Part shown: positions 17,998 to 26,057 of the stretch, piece after piece
How positions within the stretch are numbered: position 1 is the first letter of the stretch
Layout: the number at the start of each line of letters is the position of its first letter
NCBI RefSeq assembly: GCF_016908315.1
Contig: NZ_JAFBDQ010000002.1
Location: forward strand, 1 to 64,000
Length of the DNA stretch: 64,000 nucleotides
Reading direction: 5' to 3'
Source: Halanaerobacter jeridensis
GTDB lineage: Bacteria > Bacillota > Halanaerobiia > Halobacteroidales > Halobacteroidaceae
Notes under the pieces: model-generated
What the model saw: only the letters and a program-made list of their open reading frames with translations
Databases searched by the model: none
Told to the model about the DNA's origin: nothing
Program-made: the position numbers and the translations under genes

Positions 17998-18005
17998 GTT
18001 TTTTG
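17974..18005 (+). terminator. Terminator overlapping the DUF389 stop codon
   Basis: CCTACTGT (17974-17981) pairs with ACAGTAGG (17991-17998) and is followed by TTTTTTG. The TAG stop at 17995-17997 is inside the stem. Confidence 0.88.
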
Positions 18006-18089
18006 TTTTTTGTATAATTTAGAAAGCTTAATTAATAGAATTAAACGATTTGTATATTCTTAAAAATTAAAGTTTTTTCACAGTATAGC

Positions 18090-18118
18090 TTGACAAACAC
18101 ATTTTTTTGTGGTAATTT
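18090..18118 (+). promoter_or_regulatory. Promoter of cysK
   Basis: TTGACA (18090-18095), a 17-nt spacer and TAATTT (18113-18118) lie about 60 nt before the cysK start. No T-box or SAM aptamer is visible between promoter and gene. Confidence 0.65.
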
Positions 18119-18177
18119 TAAAATACCAATTAAACATAGTGATTTACTTGGTTTTAAAAATTAAAGGGGGAATTAAG

Positions 18178-19098
18178 ATGATTGCTAATAATATTACCGA
18201 ATTAATTGGAGATACGCCATTAGTTAAACTTAATAATTTGCTTGAAGATGATAAAGCTGATGTATTAGTTAAATTAGAATCTTTTAATCCTGGGGGCAGT
18301 ATTAAAGATAGAATTGCTTTGAATATGATTGAAGAAGCAGAAAAAGAGGGTCGCCTAGAAGAAGGTGGAACGATTATTGAACCTACTAGTGGTAACACAG
18401 GAATTGGATTAGCGTTAGTAGGTAGAGCAAAAGGGTATAATGTAATTTTGACTATGCCAGAAAGTATGAGTATAGAGCGTAGAAAAATATTGAAAGCTTA
18501 TGGGGCAGAGTTGATTTTAACTCCTGGAGATGGTGGAATGCCGGGTGCTATTGATAAAGCAAAGCAATTAGCTGCTGAAAATGATAATTACTTTATGCCA
18601 CAGCAGTTTAATAATGGGGCTAATCCAGATGTGCACCGTAAAACAACAGCCCAAGAAATTTTGCAAGCAACTGAAGGGCACTTAGATGCTTTTGTAGCAG
18701 GAGTAGGTACTGGAGGTACAATTACTGGAACAGGAGAGGTATTAAAAGATGAAGTAGAAGATGTAGAAATTGTAGCTGTAGAACCTACTGACTCAGCAGT
18801 AATTAGTGGAGATGAACCAGGACCACATAAGATCCAAGGGATTGGGGCTGGATTTATTCCTGAAGTATTAGAAGTAGAGTTATTAGATGAAGTAATTCAA
18901 ATTGAGAATAACCGAGCTATGGAAGTAGCACGAGACTTGGCTGCAGAAGAAGGGATTTTAGTTGGTATTTCTGCTGGGGCAGCAGTTGCAGCAGCAATAA
19001 AAGTGGCTGAAAGACTAGAGGCTGATCAACGAGTAGTTGTTATTGCTCCTGATACGGGAGAAAGATATTTAAGTACTCCTCTATTTAATTTAGAATAA
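18178..19098 (+). CDS. cysK: Cysteine synthase A (O-acetylserine sulfhydrylase)
   Basis: This 306-residue fold-type II PLP enzyme makes cysteine from O-acetylserine and sulfide. The PLP lysine is Lys43 in [11 protein letters not shown]. The substrate loop [13 protein letters not shown] and the phosphate-binding [16 protein letters not shown] are present, as is [12 protein letters not shown]. The start is ATG 18178 with AAAGGGGGAA upstream; the longer in-frame GTG at 18109 lies on the promoter. It is followed by the SAM-regulated methionine transporter, grouping sulfur amino acid genes here. Confidence 0.95.
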   Translation: MIANNITELIGDTPLVKLNNLLEDDKADVLVKLESFNPGGSIKDRIALNMIEEAEKEGRLEEGGTIIEPTSGNTGIGLALVGRAKGYNVILTMPESMSIERRKILKAYGAELILTPGDGGMPGAIDKAKQLAAENDNYFMPQQFNNGANPDVHRKTTAQEILQATEGHLDAFVAGVGTGGTITGTGEVLKDEVEDVEIVAVEPTDSAVISGDEPGPHKIQGIGAGFIPEVLEVELLDEVIQIENNRAMEVARDLAAEEGILVGISAGAAVAAAIKVAERLEADQRVVVIAPDTGERYLSTPLFNLE

Positions 19099-19110
19099 AC
19101 TATAGATAAA

Positions 19111-19135
19111 AAAGCTGCCTATAGGCAGCTTTTTT
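19111..19135 (+). terminator. Terminator after cysK
   Basis: AAAGCTGCC/GGCAGCTTT closes on TATA and is followed by TTTTT. The T-tract touches the stop codon of the small minus-strand gene. Confidence 0.85.
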
Positions 19136-19301
19136 AATTATCATTATTTTTTTCTATTTTTTTTAGCGTATTTATGAAATGATTGAAATCTTTACTCTGA
19201 TAGCGACCATTGTAGAATGAAGAATTATTTTTGGGTCTAATAATAAAATAAATAATAAGTAGCAGAAACAATATAATTAGAGACGATAATACTAAGGCCA
19301 A
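19134..19301 (-). CDS. Putative 55-residue single-pass membrane protein
   Basis: On the minus strand a TTG at 19301 with AAGGAAGTG seven bases upstream opens a 55-codon frame. It encodes MALVLSSLIILFLLLIIYFII, one strong membrane helix, followed by a charged hydrophilic tail (RPKNNSSFYNGRYQSKDF...KKIEKNNDN). It fills the otherwise empty space between cysK and the metNIQ leader and converges on cysK. No family recognised. A properly placed SD and a membrane-helix-plus-tail pattern support a real small gene; a chance ORF in AT-rich DNA remains possible. Confidence 0.45.
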   Translation of the reverse strand: MALVLSSLIILFLLLIIYFIIRPKNNSSFYNGRYQSKDFNHFINTLKKIEKNNDN

Positions 19302-19624
19302 GATGCATCACTTCCTTAATCTAAAGATAATAGGAAAAAAGATTAGAATTTTCTTAGCTGAATCTATATAAAATAATTTATAATTAAATCATTTATTGTT
19401 TATATATTATAAAAAATAATAAATAAGTAAAATTTATACTTATAATATATATTATTCTATGATTAATTTAAAACACCTGCAAATTCTACACTATTTTTAT
19501 AGTGACTGATGAGAAATTACTATAAATTTTTCTTGAAGTATTAATTTTTAATTTGCTGTCTTGACAAAAACATTTGCAAGTGTTAGTATAATTAAAAAGA
19601 TGTAGCGGCAAAAAATATATATAA
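19302..19624. other. AT-rich intergenic region with the metNIQ promoter
   Basis: Very AT-rich with no coding signal. TTGACA at 19561-19566 and TATAAT at 19587-19592 probably form the promoter of the SAM riboswitch transcript. The 20-nt spacing is long, and TAGTAT at 19585 (18-nt spacer) is an alternative -10. Nothing else recognised. Confidence 0.55.
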
Positions 19625-19736
19625 TTCTTATCCAGAGAGGTGGAGGGACTGGCCCTGTGAAGCCCGGCAACCAGTGTTGAATCAAAAAACACCCGGTGCC
19701 AACTCCTGCAGTTATTTTTTAGCTGAGAGATAAGAG
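19625..19736 (+). ncRNA. SAM-I (S-box) riboswitch of metNIQ
   Basis: S-box core segments are plain: CTTATCCAGAGAGGTGGAGGG, GGCCCTGTGAAGCCCGGCAAC, ACACCCGGTGCCAACTCC and GAGATAAGAG. P1 pairs CTTATC (19627-19632) with GATAAG (19729-19734). It binds S-adenosylmethionine and lets the following terminator form, turning off methionine uptake. Confidence 0.96.
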
Positions 19737-19747
19737 GGTAGAAATAT

Positions 19748-19780
19748 AAGACCTCTTCTCTTGGTGGGAAGGGGTCTTTA
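19748..19780 (+). terminator. SAM riboswitch terminator
   Basis: AAGACCTCTTC pairs with GGAAGGGGTCTT (two G-U pairs) and is followed by TTTATTATA, immediately after the S-box aptamer. Confidence 0.82.
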
Positions 19781-19821
19781 TTATATAAGAACTAGCATTA
19801 TATAAGAAGGGGTTTGATGCA

Positions 19822-20874
19822 ATGATTGAAATAAAAAATCTTAAAAAGGTTTATTCAGGAGAAGAAAAAGATGTTGAAGCATTAAAAGGAATTGATTTAA
19901 AAGTAGAGCATGGTGAAATTTTTGGTTTGATTGGCCCTAGTGGTGCGGGCAAAAGTAGTTTTATTAGATGTTTGAATTTATTAGAAGAACCCACTGCTGG
20001 ACAAATCATTGTTGATGGCCAAGATTTAACAGCTTTAAATACAAAAGAATTGCGCGAGGCGCGAAAAGAATTGGGAATGATCTTTCAGAATTTCAACTTA
20101 TTGAATTCTCGTACCGTAGCAGATAATGTTGCTTTCCCGCTTGAAATTGCTGATGCAAATAAGGAAGAAATCAATGATAAAGTGAGTGAATTATTAGAGT
20201 TAGTAGGATTAGCGGATAAAGCGGATAGTTATCCTAGTCAACTTAGTGGAGGACAACAACAGAGAGTAGGTATAGCTAGAGCATTAGCTAATGACCCAAA
20301 AGTTTTATTATGTGATGAGGCGACTTCATCATTAGATCCTGAAACTACACATTCTATCTTAGATTTGCTACGTGATATTAATGAAAAATTAGGGATTACA
20401 ATTGTACTGATCACTCATGAGATGGAAGTAATTAAGGAAATTTGTACTAAAGTAGCAGTGTTAGAAGCTGGTAAAGTAGTAGAGGTAGGAGATGTAATTG
20501 ATATCTTTACTAAACCAGAAAAAAATGTAACTAAGAAATTTGTTCAGCGGATTATAAATGCTAATGTACCAGAAGAATTGCTATCAAGAGTAACAGTAGA
20601 AAATCCTGAACACGGTCGTTTGATTAAGATTTGTTTTGTTGGTGATTCAGCTAGTGAACCTTTAGTATCTGACCTGGTACATAACTTTCAAATTGATGCC
20701 AATATTTTGTATGGTAATATAGATAAGATCCAAGGGATTCCTTTTGGTACTTTAATTATTGAATTAACAGGAGATTTAGACCAAATTGAATCAGCAATTG
20801 ATTGTTTACATGAAAGTGATAATGTTCGAATTGAGGTGATTACTGATGAAGAATCTGTTAGCATTCATTATTAA
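19822..20874 (+). CDS. metN: Methionine ABC transporter ATP-binding protein
   Basis: This 350-residue protein has Walker A GPSGAGKS (residues 38-45), the signature LSGGQQQRVGIARAL, Walker B VLLCDEATSSLD and the switch His in LITHEM. The last 80 residues form an NIL ligand-binding domain, typical of MetN, which senses methionine for trans-inhibition. The SD AAGGGG precedes ATG 19822. The SAM riboswitch upstream fits methionine transport. It overlaps metI by 29 bp, indicating coupled translation. Confidence 0.96.
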   Translation: MIEIKNLKKVYSGEEKDVEALKGIDLKVEHGEIFGLIGPSGAGKSSFIRCLNLLEEPTAGQIIVDGQDLTALNTKELREARKELGMIFQNFNLLNSRTVADNVAFPLEIADANKEEINDKVSELLELVGLADKADSYPSQLSGGQQQRVGIARALANDPKVLLCDEATSSLDPETTHSILDLLRDINEKLGITIVLITHEMEVIKEICTKVAVLEAGKVVEVGDVIDIFTKPEKNVTKKFVQRIINANVPEELLSRVTVENPEHGRLIKICFVGDSASEPLVSDLVHNFQIDANILYGNIDKIQGIPFGTLIIELTGDLDQIESAIDCLHESDNVRIEVITDEESVSIHY

Positions 20875-21517
20875 AGATTTAGGCTTATTGTGGACTGGAA
20901 TCCAGCAAACATTTTATATGGTAGGGATTTCAATGGCTATTTCTACTTTATTTGGGATTCCATTAGGAGTAGGTGTAGTAGTTACAGAAGAGGGGAATAT
21001 TTTAGAGAATAAATATATAAACTTTATATTAAGTGCTATTATTAATGTTGTTCGTTCTATTCCTTTTATAGTATTAATGGTAGCTTTGATTCCATTTACT
21101 AGATTTTTAATTAATACTTCGATTGGAACTACTGCGGCTGTAGTACCTTTGACTATTGCTGCTATACCATTTATTGGTCGAATCGTAGAGAATTCATTAA
21201 AGGAAGTAGATAATGGAGTGATAGAAGCTGCTCAGGCAATGGGGGCTACTCCTTGGGAGATAATTACTAAAGTTTTATTACCAGAGTCACTACCTTCTTT
21301 AATCTTAGGATTAACTATTACTGCAATTACTTTGATTGGTTTTTCTGCTATTGCAGGAGCAATAGGGGCAGGAGGCTTAGGTGATATTGCAGTTCGTTAT
21401 GGTTACCATCGTTTTGAGACTGTAATTATGGTTAAGACAGTTATTTTATTGATTATTTTAGTGCAAGGAGTACAAACTTTTGGTAATTGGTTGGCAAATA
21501 CATTAGATCATTCTTAA
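20846..21517 (+). CDS. metI: Methionine ABC transporter permease
   Basis: The 223-residue permease has five membrane segments and the BPD-transport EAA loop (VIEAAQAMGATPWEIITKVLLPESLPSLILG) that contacts the ATPase. Conserved MetI ending YGYHRFETVIMVKTVILLIILVQG. It starts within the metN 3' end, with its SD (GAGGTGATT) inside metN. With MetN and MetQ it makes a complete D/L-methionine importer. Confidence 0.95.
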   Translation: MKNLLAFIIKDLGLLWTGIQQTFYMVGISMAISTLFGIPLGVGVVVTEEGNILENKYINFILSAIINVVRSIPFIVLMVALIPFTRFLINTSIGTTAAVVPLTIAAIPFIGRIVENSLKEVDNGVIEAAQAMGATPWEIITKVLLPESLPSLILGLTITAITLIGFSAIAGAIGAGGLGDIAVRYGYHRFETVIMVKTVILLIILVQGVQTFGNWLANTLDHS

Positions 21518-21548
21518 TTATCAATTAAATATATGAGGAGGAGAGAAA

Positions 21549-22352
21549 ATGAAAAATTTAAGTTTAGTTTTGCTATTATTGTTAGTTGTTGGAGTTGTAG
21601 CAGGTTGTGGGCAACAAGCTCAAGAGAAGAAAGAAATTACAGTAGGGGCTACGCCTGTACCACATGCTAAGATTTTGAAAGAGGTAGTTAAGCCTAAATT
21701 AGCTGAAGAAGGAATTACTTTAAAGGTGAAAGAGTTTACTGATTATGTAACTCCTAATTTAGCCTTAAGTGATGGGAGTATTGATGCTAATTACTTTCAG
21801 CATGTGCCGTACTTGAATAACTTCAAAAAAGAAAGAGATTTAGATTTAACATATACTGCTAAGATTCATTTAGAACCAATGGGATTATATTCTAATAAAA
21901 TTGATAGTTTAGATCAATTAGAATCAGGTTCTACAATAGCAGTACCAAATGATGCTACTAATGAAGGGCGATCATTATTGTTATTAGAGAATAATGGATT
22001 GATCAAGTTAGCCCAGGAAGCAGGGTTAGAGGCAACTCCTGAAGATATAGTAGAGAATCCTAAGAATCTAAAGTTTAAAGAATTAGAAGCAGCTCAATTG
22101 CCACGAGTATTAAAAGATGTTACGGCTGCTGTAATTAATACTAATTATGCTTTAGAAGCAGATTTAGTACCAACTAAGGATGCAATTGTGATTGAAGGTG
22201 AAGATTCTCCATATGCTAATGTATTAGCTGTGAGAAACGATAATAAAGAGAATGAATTAATTAAAAAGTTAACAGATGCTCTTACTTCTGAGGAAGTAAA
22301 GCAATATATTAAGGAACAGTATAAAGGTGGAATTGTAGCTACATTTGAATAA
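21549..22352 (+). CDS. metQ: Methionine-binding lipoprotein
   Basis: This 267-residue NlpA-family solute-binding protein has the lipobox VVAGC (Cys20) after MKNLSLVLLLLLVVG. Family motifs follow: ITVGATPVPHAKILKEV, DGSIDANYFQHVPYLNNF, HLEPMGLYSNKI and AVINTNYALEADL. It captures methionine outside the cytoplasmic membrane and delivers it to MetI/MetN. SD GAGGAGGAGAG. Last gene of the SAM-controlled operon; a strong terminator follows. Confidence 0.95.
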   Translation: MKNLSLVLLLLLVVGVVAGCGQQAQEKKEITVGATPVPHAKILKEVVKPKLAEEGITLKVKEFTDYVTPNLALSDGSIDANYFQHVPYLNNFKKERDLDLTYTAKIHLEPMGLYSNKIDSLDQLESGSTIAVPNDATNEGRSLLLLENNGLIKLAQEAGLEATPEDIVENPKNLKFKELEAAQLPRVLKDVTAAVINTNYALEADLVPTKDAIVIEGEDSPYANVLAVRNDNKENELIKKLTDALTSEEVKQYIKEQYKGGIVATFE

Positions 22353-22360
22353 AATGCAAA

Positions 22361-22391
22361 ATAGTAGACCCGAGGGGGTCTACTATTTTTA
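22361..22391 (+). terminator. Terminator after metQ
   Basis: ATAGTAGACC pairs with GGTCTACTAT across CGAGGG and is followed by TTTT. The stem is long enough to act on both strands and may also stop wrbA transcripts. Confidence 0.88.
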
Positions 22392-22428
22392 TTAATTTGA
22401 GATATTAATTTGTGTGTAGATTATAGTT

Positions 22429-23043
22429 TTAAGATTGCACTTGTTTAGCAGTGATTTTTGCTACATGTTCCCCTTGGAATCGAGCAGCATTTAATTCATT
22501 TTCGCTAGGCATTCTGCTACCATCGGCATCAGCTAAGGTAGTAGCTCCATATGGAGTACCCCCAGAGATTTCATCCATTTCAGTTAATCCAGAGAAACTA
22601 TAAGGCAGACCAACAACAATCATACCATGATGTAATAATGTAGTATGGAAGTTTCTTAATGTAGTCTCTTGGCCCCCATGTTGAGTAGCAGTACTGGCAA
22701 AAACACTACCTACTGTACCAACTAATTTACCTTCTTGCCATAAAGCTCCAGTAGTATCTAAGAACTGTCTCATCTGCCCGGCCATATTACCAAAGCGAGT
22801 TGGAGTACCAAAAATAATAGCATCTGCGTTTTCTAAGTCATCAATAGTACATTCGGGTACATCAGCAAATGCTTCTTGTGCCTCTAAAGCACCTATTTCT
22901 TCTAATGTATCTTCAGGCATAGTTTCTGGTATTCTACGTAATTCAACATCAGCACCGTCTACTTTTTTAGCACCTTCAGCTACTGCTTGGGCCATTTGAT
23001 ATGTATGCCCATAAGTTGAATAGAACGGGATTAAAATTTTCAT
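22429..23043 (-). CDS. wrbA: NAD(P)H:quinone oxidoreductase, WrbA family flavodoxin
   Basis: The start is set at the ATG at 23043, five bases after GGAGGTGG, giving 204 residues; a longer in-frame start overlaps the SD. The FMN-binding loop [50 protein letters not shown] and the C-terminal GGTPYGATT are typical of type IV quinone reductases. They reduce quinones in two-electron steps and protect against redox cycling. Convergent with metNIQ. Confidence 0.93.
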   Translation of the reverse strand: MKILIPFYSTYGHTYQMAQAVAEGAKKVDGADVELRRIPETMPEDTLEEIGALEAQEAFADVPECTIDDLENADAIIFGTPTRFGNMAGQMRQFLDTTGALWQEGKLVGTVGSVFASTATQHGGQETTLRNFHTTLLHHGMIVVGLPYSFSGLTEMDEISGGTPYGATTLADADGSRMPSENELNAARFQGEHVAKITAKQVQS

Positions 23044-23219
23044 GAAACCACCTCCGATAATCATAATAATTACTAATTATTATTTTATCTGAAATTTATT
23101 TTTTTGTCAAAAAATAGTTTAAAAAACTTTGTTAACAATAAAATAAATTTAAAAGGAGGGATTTAATGGTTTATAGATAAATTAATAAAATAAGATTAAT
23201 TTATCTAAGGGGTGATTTT

Positions 23220-23681
23220 ATGGATGATGATGAAGTGATTGATGAAAAAGTATCAGAAATTTTGTTAGAATTAGAAGATTCTAAACGAGAAGAATTAGAA
23301 AAAGTAATTGCTACTAAGTGTGGTACAAATAACTTTTTTGTAGAACATAGTAGAGAAGATAGAGTTAATAAAATAAAAGAACAACTAAATAAGCAGCAAC
23401 AATTAATTGAAGATTTAAGAGATGAAATAGCCCGCTTAAATAATATTGATAAGTTAGATGAATTACCTAGCGTTAAGGATCATAATTTAGATGAAATTGA
23501 ATTAGCTGATAAAGATATGAGGGAAAAGGTTGCTAATAGAGTTGAACATTTAGCGGATAAAATTAAAGAAGGAGATTATTTATCGGAAGATACAGTTAAG
23601 ACAATTGATTTTTATCGTGAGCAGCTAATTTCTAGATGTTTAAAAGAAGAGGACTTTTACGGTAAGTCAAGTAATTTATAA
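23220..23681 (+). CDS. Hypothetical acidic coiled-coil protein upstream of cysC
   Basis: This 153-residue protein is very rich in D, E and K and is probably all-helical. A likely coiled coil spans about 50-75 (RVNKIKEQLNKQQQLIEDLRDEI). No signal peptide, membrane segment or recognised domain. It starts at ATG with AAGGGGTGA upstream, directly behind a 13-bp hairpin. The APS kinase gene follows 17 bp after its stop, so the two are probably co-transcribed. A role in sulfate activation is only a guess from position. Confidence 0.7.
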   Translation: MDDDEVIDEKVSEILLELEDSKREELEKVIATKCGTNNFFVEHSREDRVNKIKEQLNKQQQLIEDLRDEIARLNNIDKLDELPSVKDHNLDEIELADKDMREKVANRVEHLADKIKEGDYLSEDTVKTIDFYREQLISRCLKEEDFYGKSSNL

Positions 23682-23698
23682 ATGGAGGGAATAAAAAA

Positions 23699-24304
23699 TT
23701 GCAAAAAACAGAAGAGAATGCAGAAGATAAAAATATAGTCTGGCATGAAGGGGATATTACTTACGAAGATAGATGTAAAAATTTAGATCAACAAGGTAAG
23801 GTAGTGTGGTTAACTGGATTATCAGGTTCTGGTAAATCAACTATTGCTGTGGAAGTAGAAAAAGAACTTTTAAAAAGAGGTAAAGCAGTTTATAGATTAG
23901 ATGGTGATAATATTCGTCACGGTCTAAATTCTGATTTGGGTTTTAGTGCTGAAGACAGAGATGAAAATATTAGAAGAATAGCTGAGGTAGCTGCTTTATT
24001 TAGAGAGGCTGGTATGATTGTTTTAGCTTCTTTTATTTCTCCTTATCAAGAAATGCGTGATTTTGCTCGTGAGCGAGCTGAAGGAGACTTTATAGAAATT
24101 CATGTTAAAGCTGATGTAGAAACTTGTGCGAGTAGAGATCCGAAAGGATTGTATGAAAAGGCTAAAAAAGGTGAAATTAAAAACTTCACTGGAGTTTCTG
24201 CTCCTTATGAAGAACCAGAAGATCCAGAGTTAGTGATTGATACAGCAGAACTGTCAGTTGAAGAATCAGTCGAGAAAGTATTAAATTATATTTTAGAAAA
24301 TTAA
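23699..24304 (+). CDS. cysC: Adenylylsulfate (APS) kinase
   Basis: This 201-residue kinase phosphorylates APS to PAPS. The P-loop is GLSGSGKS (40-47). LDGDNIRHGLNSDLGFS and RDENIRRIAEVAALF are substrate-binding signatures, with FISPYQEMRDFAR, DPKGLYEKAKKGEIKNFTGVSAPYE further on. TTG start with SD GGAGGG. No sulfurylase or PAPS reductase gene lies nearby, so the route that consumes PAPS (for example sulfation) is not visible. Confidence 0.93.
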   Translation: MQKTEENAEDKNIVWHEGDITYEDRCKNLDQQGKVVWLTGLSGSGKSTIAVEVEKELLKRGKAVYRLDGDNIRHGLNSDLGFSAEDRDENIRRIAEVAALFREAGMIVLASFISPYQEMRDFARERAEGDFIEIHVKADVETCASRDPKGLYEKAKKGEIKNFTGVSAPYEEPEDPELVIDTAELSVEESVEKVLNYILEN

Positions 24305-24316
24305 ATTAATTATTTA

Positions 24317-24351
24317 AGGTCTCTAGCTGTAACTGGGGGCCTTTTTTTTGC
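24317..24351 (+). terminator. Terminator after cysC
   Basis: AAGGTCTC pairs with GGGGCCTT (with G-U pairs) and is followed by TTTTTTTT. Confidence 0.78.
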
Positions 24352-24398
24352 TTAATTTTAATATTAATTCATTCAAATGAATAATTATGAATATTTTC

Positions 24399-24427
24399 TT
24401 GCACAAAAAACGATTATCTGTTATTAT
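24399..24427 (+). promoter_or_regulatory. Promoter of the OFA transporter leader
   Basis: TTGCAC (24399-24404), 17 nt and TATTAT (24422-24427). It would start an mRNA leader of about 180 nt that contains mutually exclusive hairpins (24452-24530). Confidence 0.5.
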
Positions 24428-24451
24428 ATGTTTTAAATATGTACTAAATTT

Positions 24452-24530
24452 GATATTAGTAATTGATGTTAGTAGGTTAATATCCTAGCTAAAATCAAGG
24501 TTGAGAGGGGGGATAATTTAGCAGTAGGAT
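24452..24530 (+). promoter_or_regulatory. Leader with two competing hairpins before the OFA transporter
   Basis: GATATTA (24452-24458) can pair with TAATATC (24478-24484). The overlapping ATCCTA-GCTAAA (24482-24493) can instead pair with TTTAGC-AG-TAGGAT (24517-24530). The two cannot form together, a layout typical of switching leaders. No T-run terminator follows, so control would act elsewhere, perhaps on translation. No known aptamer recognised. Confidence 0.35.
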
Positions 24531-24615
24531 TGGTTATTTGATAGATTGAATTGTTTATAATTGATAAAATAAAATTTTATCATCTTTTATATTTATTAAG
24601 GAGTGATAAATAAAA

Positions 24616-25836
24616 ATGGAAAAGAGTTCAAGTTTTATTACAAAAGACAAAAGATGGCTTTATATACCGTTGGGGTTAATAATTTTTATGTGTATGGGAA
24701 CTGTTTATTCTTGGAGTGTATTTAAAAAGCCCATTGAAGAATTATTTAAAATAAGTGCTACTCAAAGTGCCATGCCGTATACTTTCTTTTTGATTTTTTA
24801 TGCAATCACAATGCCAGTAGCTGGAGGCTATATAGATAAATATGGTCCTAAAATAGTAACTATAGTAGGAGGATTAGTAGTTGCTGCTGGTTGGATTTTA
24901 TCAGGATTTGTTTCTAATATTACGTGGTTAATTGTTACTTATGGAGTGATTGCAGGAAGTGGGGTAGGTATAGCTTATGGTGCACCGATGGCTGTAGCTG
25001 CTAAGTGGTTTCCTGATAAAAAAGGATTTGCAGTAGGTTTAACTTTAGCAGGTTTTGGTTTGTCACCTTTTATAACGGCTCCAGTAGCAAATTGGCTAGT
25101 AAGTGCTTATGGAGTATTTGCAGCATTTAAAATTTTGGGAGCAGCTTTTGCAATTATTATTACAGTTTTAGCATTACCATTAAAATTCCCAGAAGAGAAA
25201 ATAGCTGATGAATCAAATAATGATGAAGCAGAGCAAGAAGTGAATTTTTCTACTAAGGAGATGTTGAAAAACCCTACTTTTTATGGGTTATGGATCTGTT
25301 TTGTTATTGGTACAACGGCTGGCTTAATGGCTATTGGAATTTCAAGTCCAGTAGCAGAAGAAATTGTTAATTTAGATGCTAGTACTGCAGCTTTTCTAGT
25401 TTCCTTTTTCGCTATATTTAATGGGATTGGGCGACCTATTTTTGGTGGACTTAGCGATAAACTGAATCCTAAAAAGGCTACTTTGATATCATATAGTTTA
25501 ATAATTTTAGCTTCAGTTATTATGCTAATTGTTGGAGAAGGAAATACGATTCTTTATGCTTTGGCTTTTAGTTTGTTTTGGTTGAACTTAGGTGGTTGGT
25601 TGGCTATTGCTCCAGCTGCTACAGGTAGATTCTTTGGTTCAAAAAATTATAGTAAAAACTATGGCTTTTTATTTACAGCTTATGGTGTAGGGGCATTTGT
25701 AGGTAATATGCTATCTGGTAGAATAAAAGATATTTTAGGAAGTTATAGATATGCCTTTTATCCTACAATTGCTTTGGCAGTAATAGGGATAATAGTTGCC
25801 TTTGTCTTATTAAAGCAGCCTGAAAAGAAAAATTAA
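24616..25836 (+). CDS. MFS transporter, OFA (oxalate/formate antiporter) family
   Basis: This 406-residue protein has 12 predicted membrane helices in two halves separated by a charged loop at about residues 195-216. GTVYSWSVFKKPIEE in helix 1 and GSGVGIAYGAPMAVAAKWFPDKKGFAVGL are hallmarks of the OFA group of MFS carriers, which exchange or import small mono- and dicarboxylates. GRPIFGGLSDKLNPKKA is the second-half loop motif. The substrate cannot be told from sequence. It has its own promoter and leader and ends at a strong terminator. Confidence 0.88.
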   Translation: MEKSSSFITKDKRWLYIPLGLIIFMCMGTVYSWSVFKKPIEELFKISATQSAMPYTFFLIFYAITMPVAGGYIDKYGPKIVTIVGGLVVAAGWILSGFVSNITWLIVTYGVIAGSGVGIAYGAPMAVAAKWFPDKKGFAVGLTLAGFGLSPFITAPVANWLVSAYGVFAAFKILGAAFAIIITVLALPLKFPEEKIADESNNDEAEQEVNFSTKEMLKNPTFYGLWICFVIGTTAGLMAIGISSPVAEEIVNLDASTAAFLVSFFAIFNGIGRPIFGGLSDKLNPKKATLISYSLIILASVIMLIVGEGNTILYALAFSLFWLNLGGWLAIAPAATGRFFGSKNYSKNYGFLFTAYGVGAFVGNMLSGRIKDILGSYRYAFYPTIALAVIGIIVAFVLLKQPEKKN

Positions 25837-25861
25837 AAAATAATAAGCAATTAGTAATTAC

Positions 25862-25907
25862 AAAGCCTCTCTAGTGATTTTATTATTAGAGAGGCTTTGT
25901 TTTTTTA
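25862..25907 (+). terminator. Terminator after the OFA transporter
   Basis: A 12-bp stem AAAGCCTCTCTA/TAGAGAGGCTTT with a TA-rich loop is followed by GTTTTTTT. Confidence 0.9.
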
Positions 25908-25911
25908 ATAA

Positions 25912-25962
25912 TGTCAACTAATTTTAAAACAAGTTGACAAACAAAGGTTAGTTTATTAAAAT
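25912..25962 (+). promoter_or_regulatory. bioB promoter with BirA-like operator
   Basis: TGTCAACT (25912-25919) and AGTTGACA (25932-25939) form an exact inverted repeat with a 12-nt spacer, resembling BirA operators (TTGTTAACC-N13-GGTTAACAA in Bacillus). The right arm contains the -35 TTGACA (25934-25939). A 17-nt spacer leads to TAAAAT (25957-25962). Bound biotin-repressor would cover the -35 box. No birA gene is in the window. Confidence 0.68.
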
Positions 25963-26057
25963 TAACATAGAATATTTTTTTATAGCTAATAGTAAAAAAT
26001 AGATATATGACTGTAGAATTTAAAAATAATGTTAGAGTAAGAGAAAGGAGATTTGTA

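Noticed and set aside
18000-18177. T-box or SAM riboswitch upstream of cysK
   Set aside because: The gap is too short and lacks the T-box AGGGTGG core or S-box motifs; only a promoter is visible.
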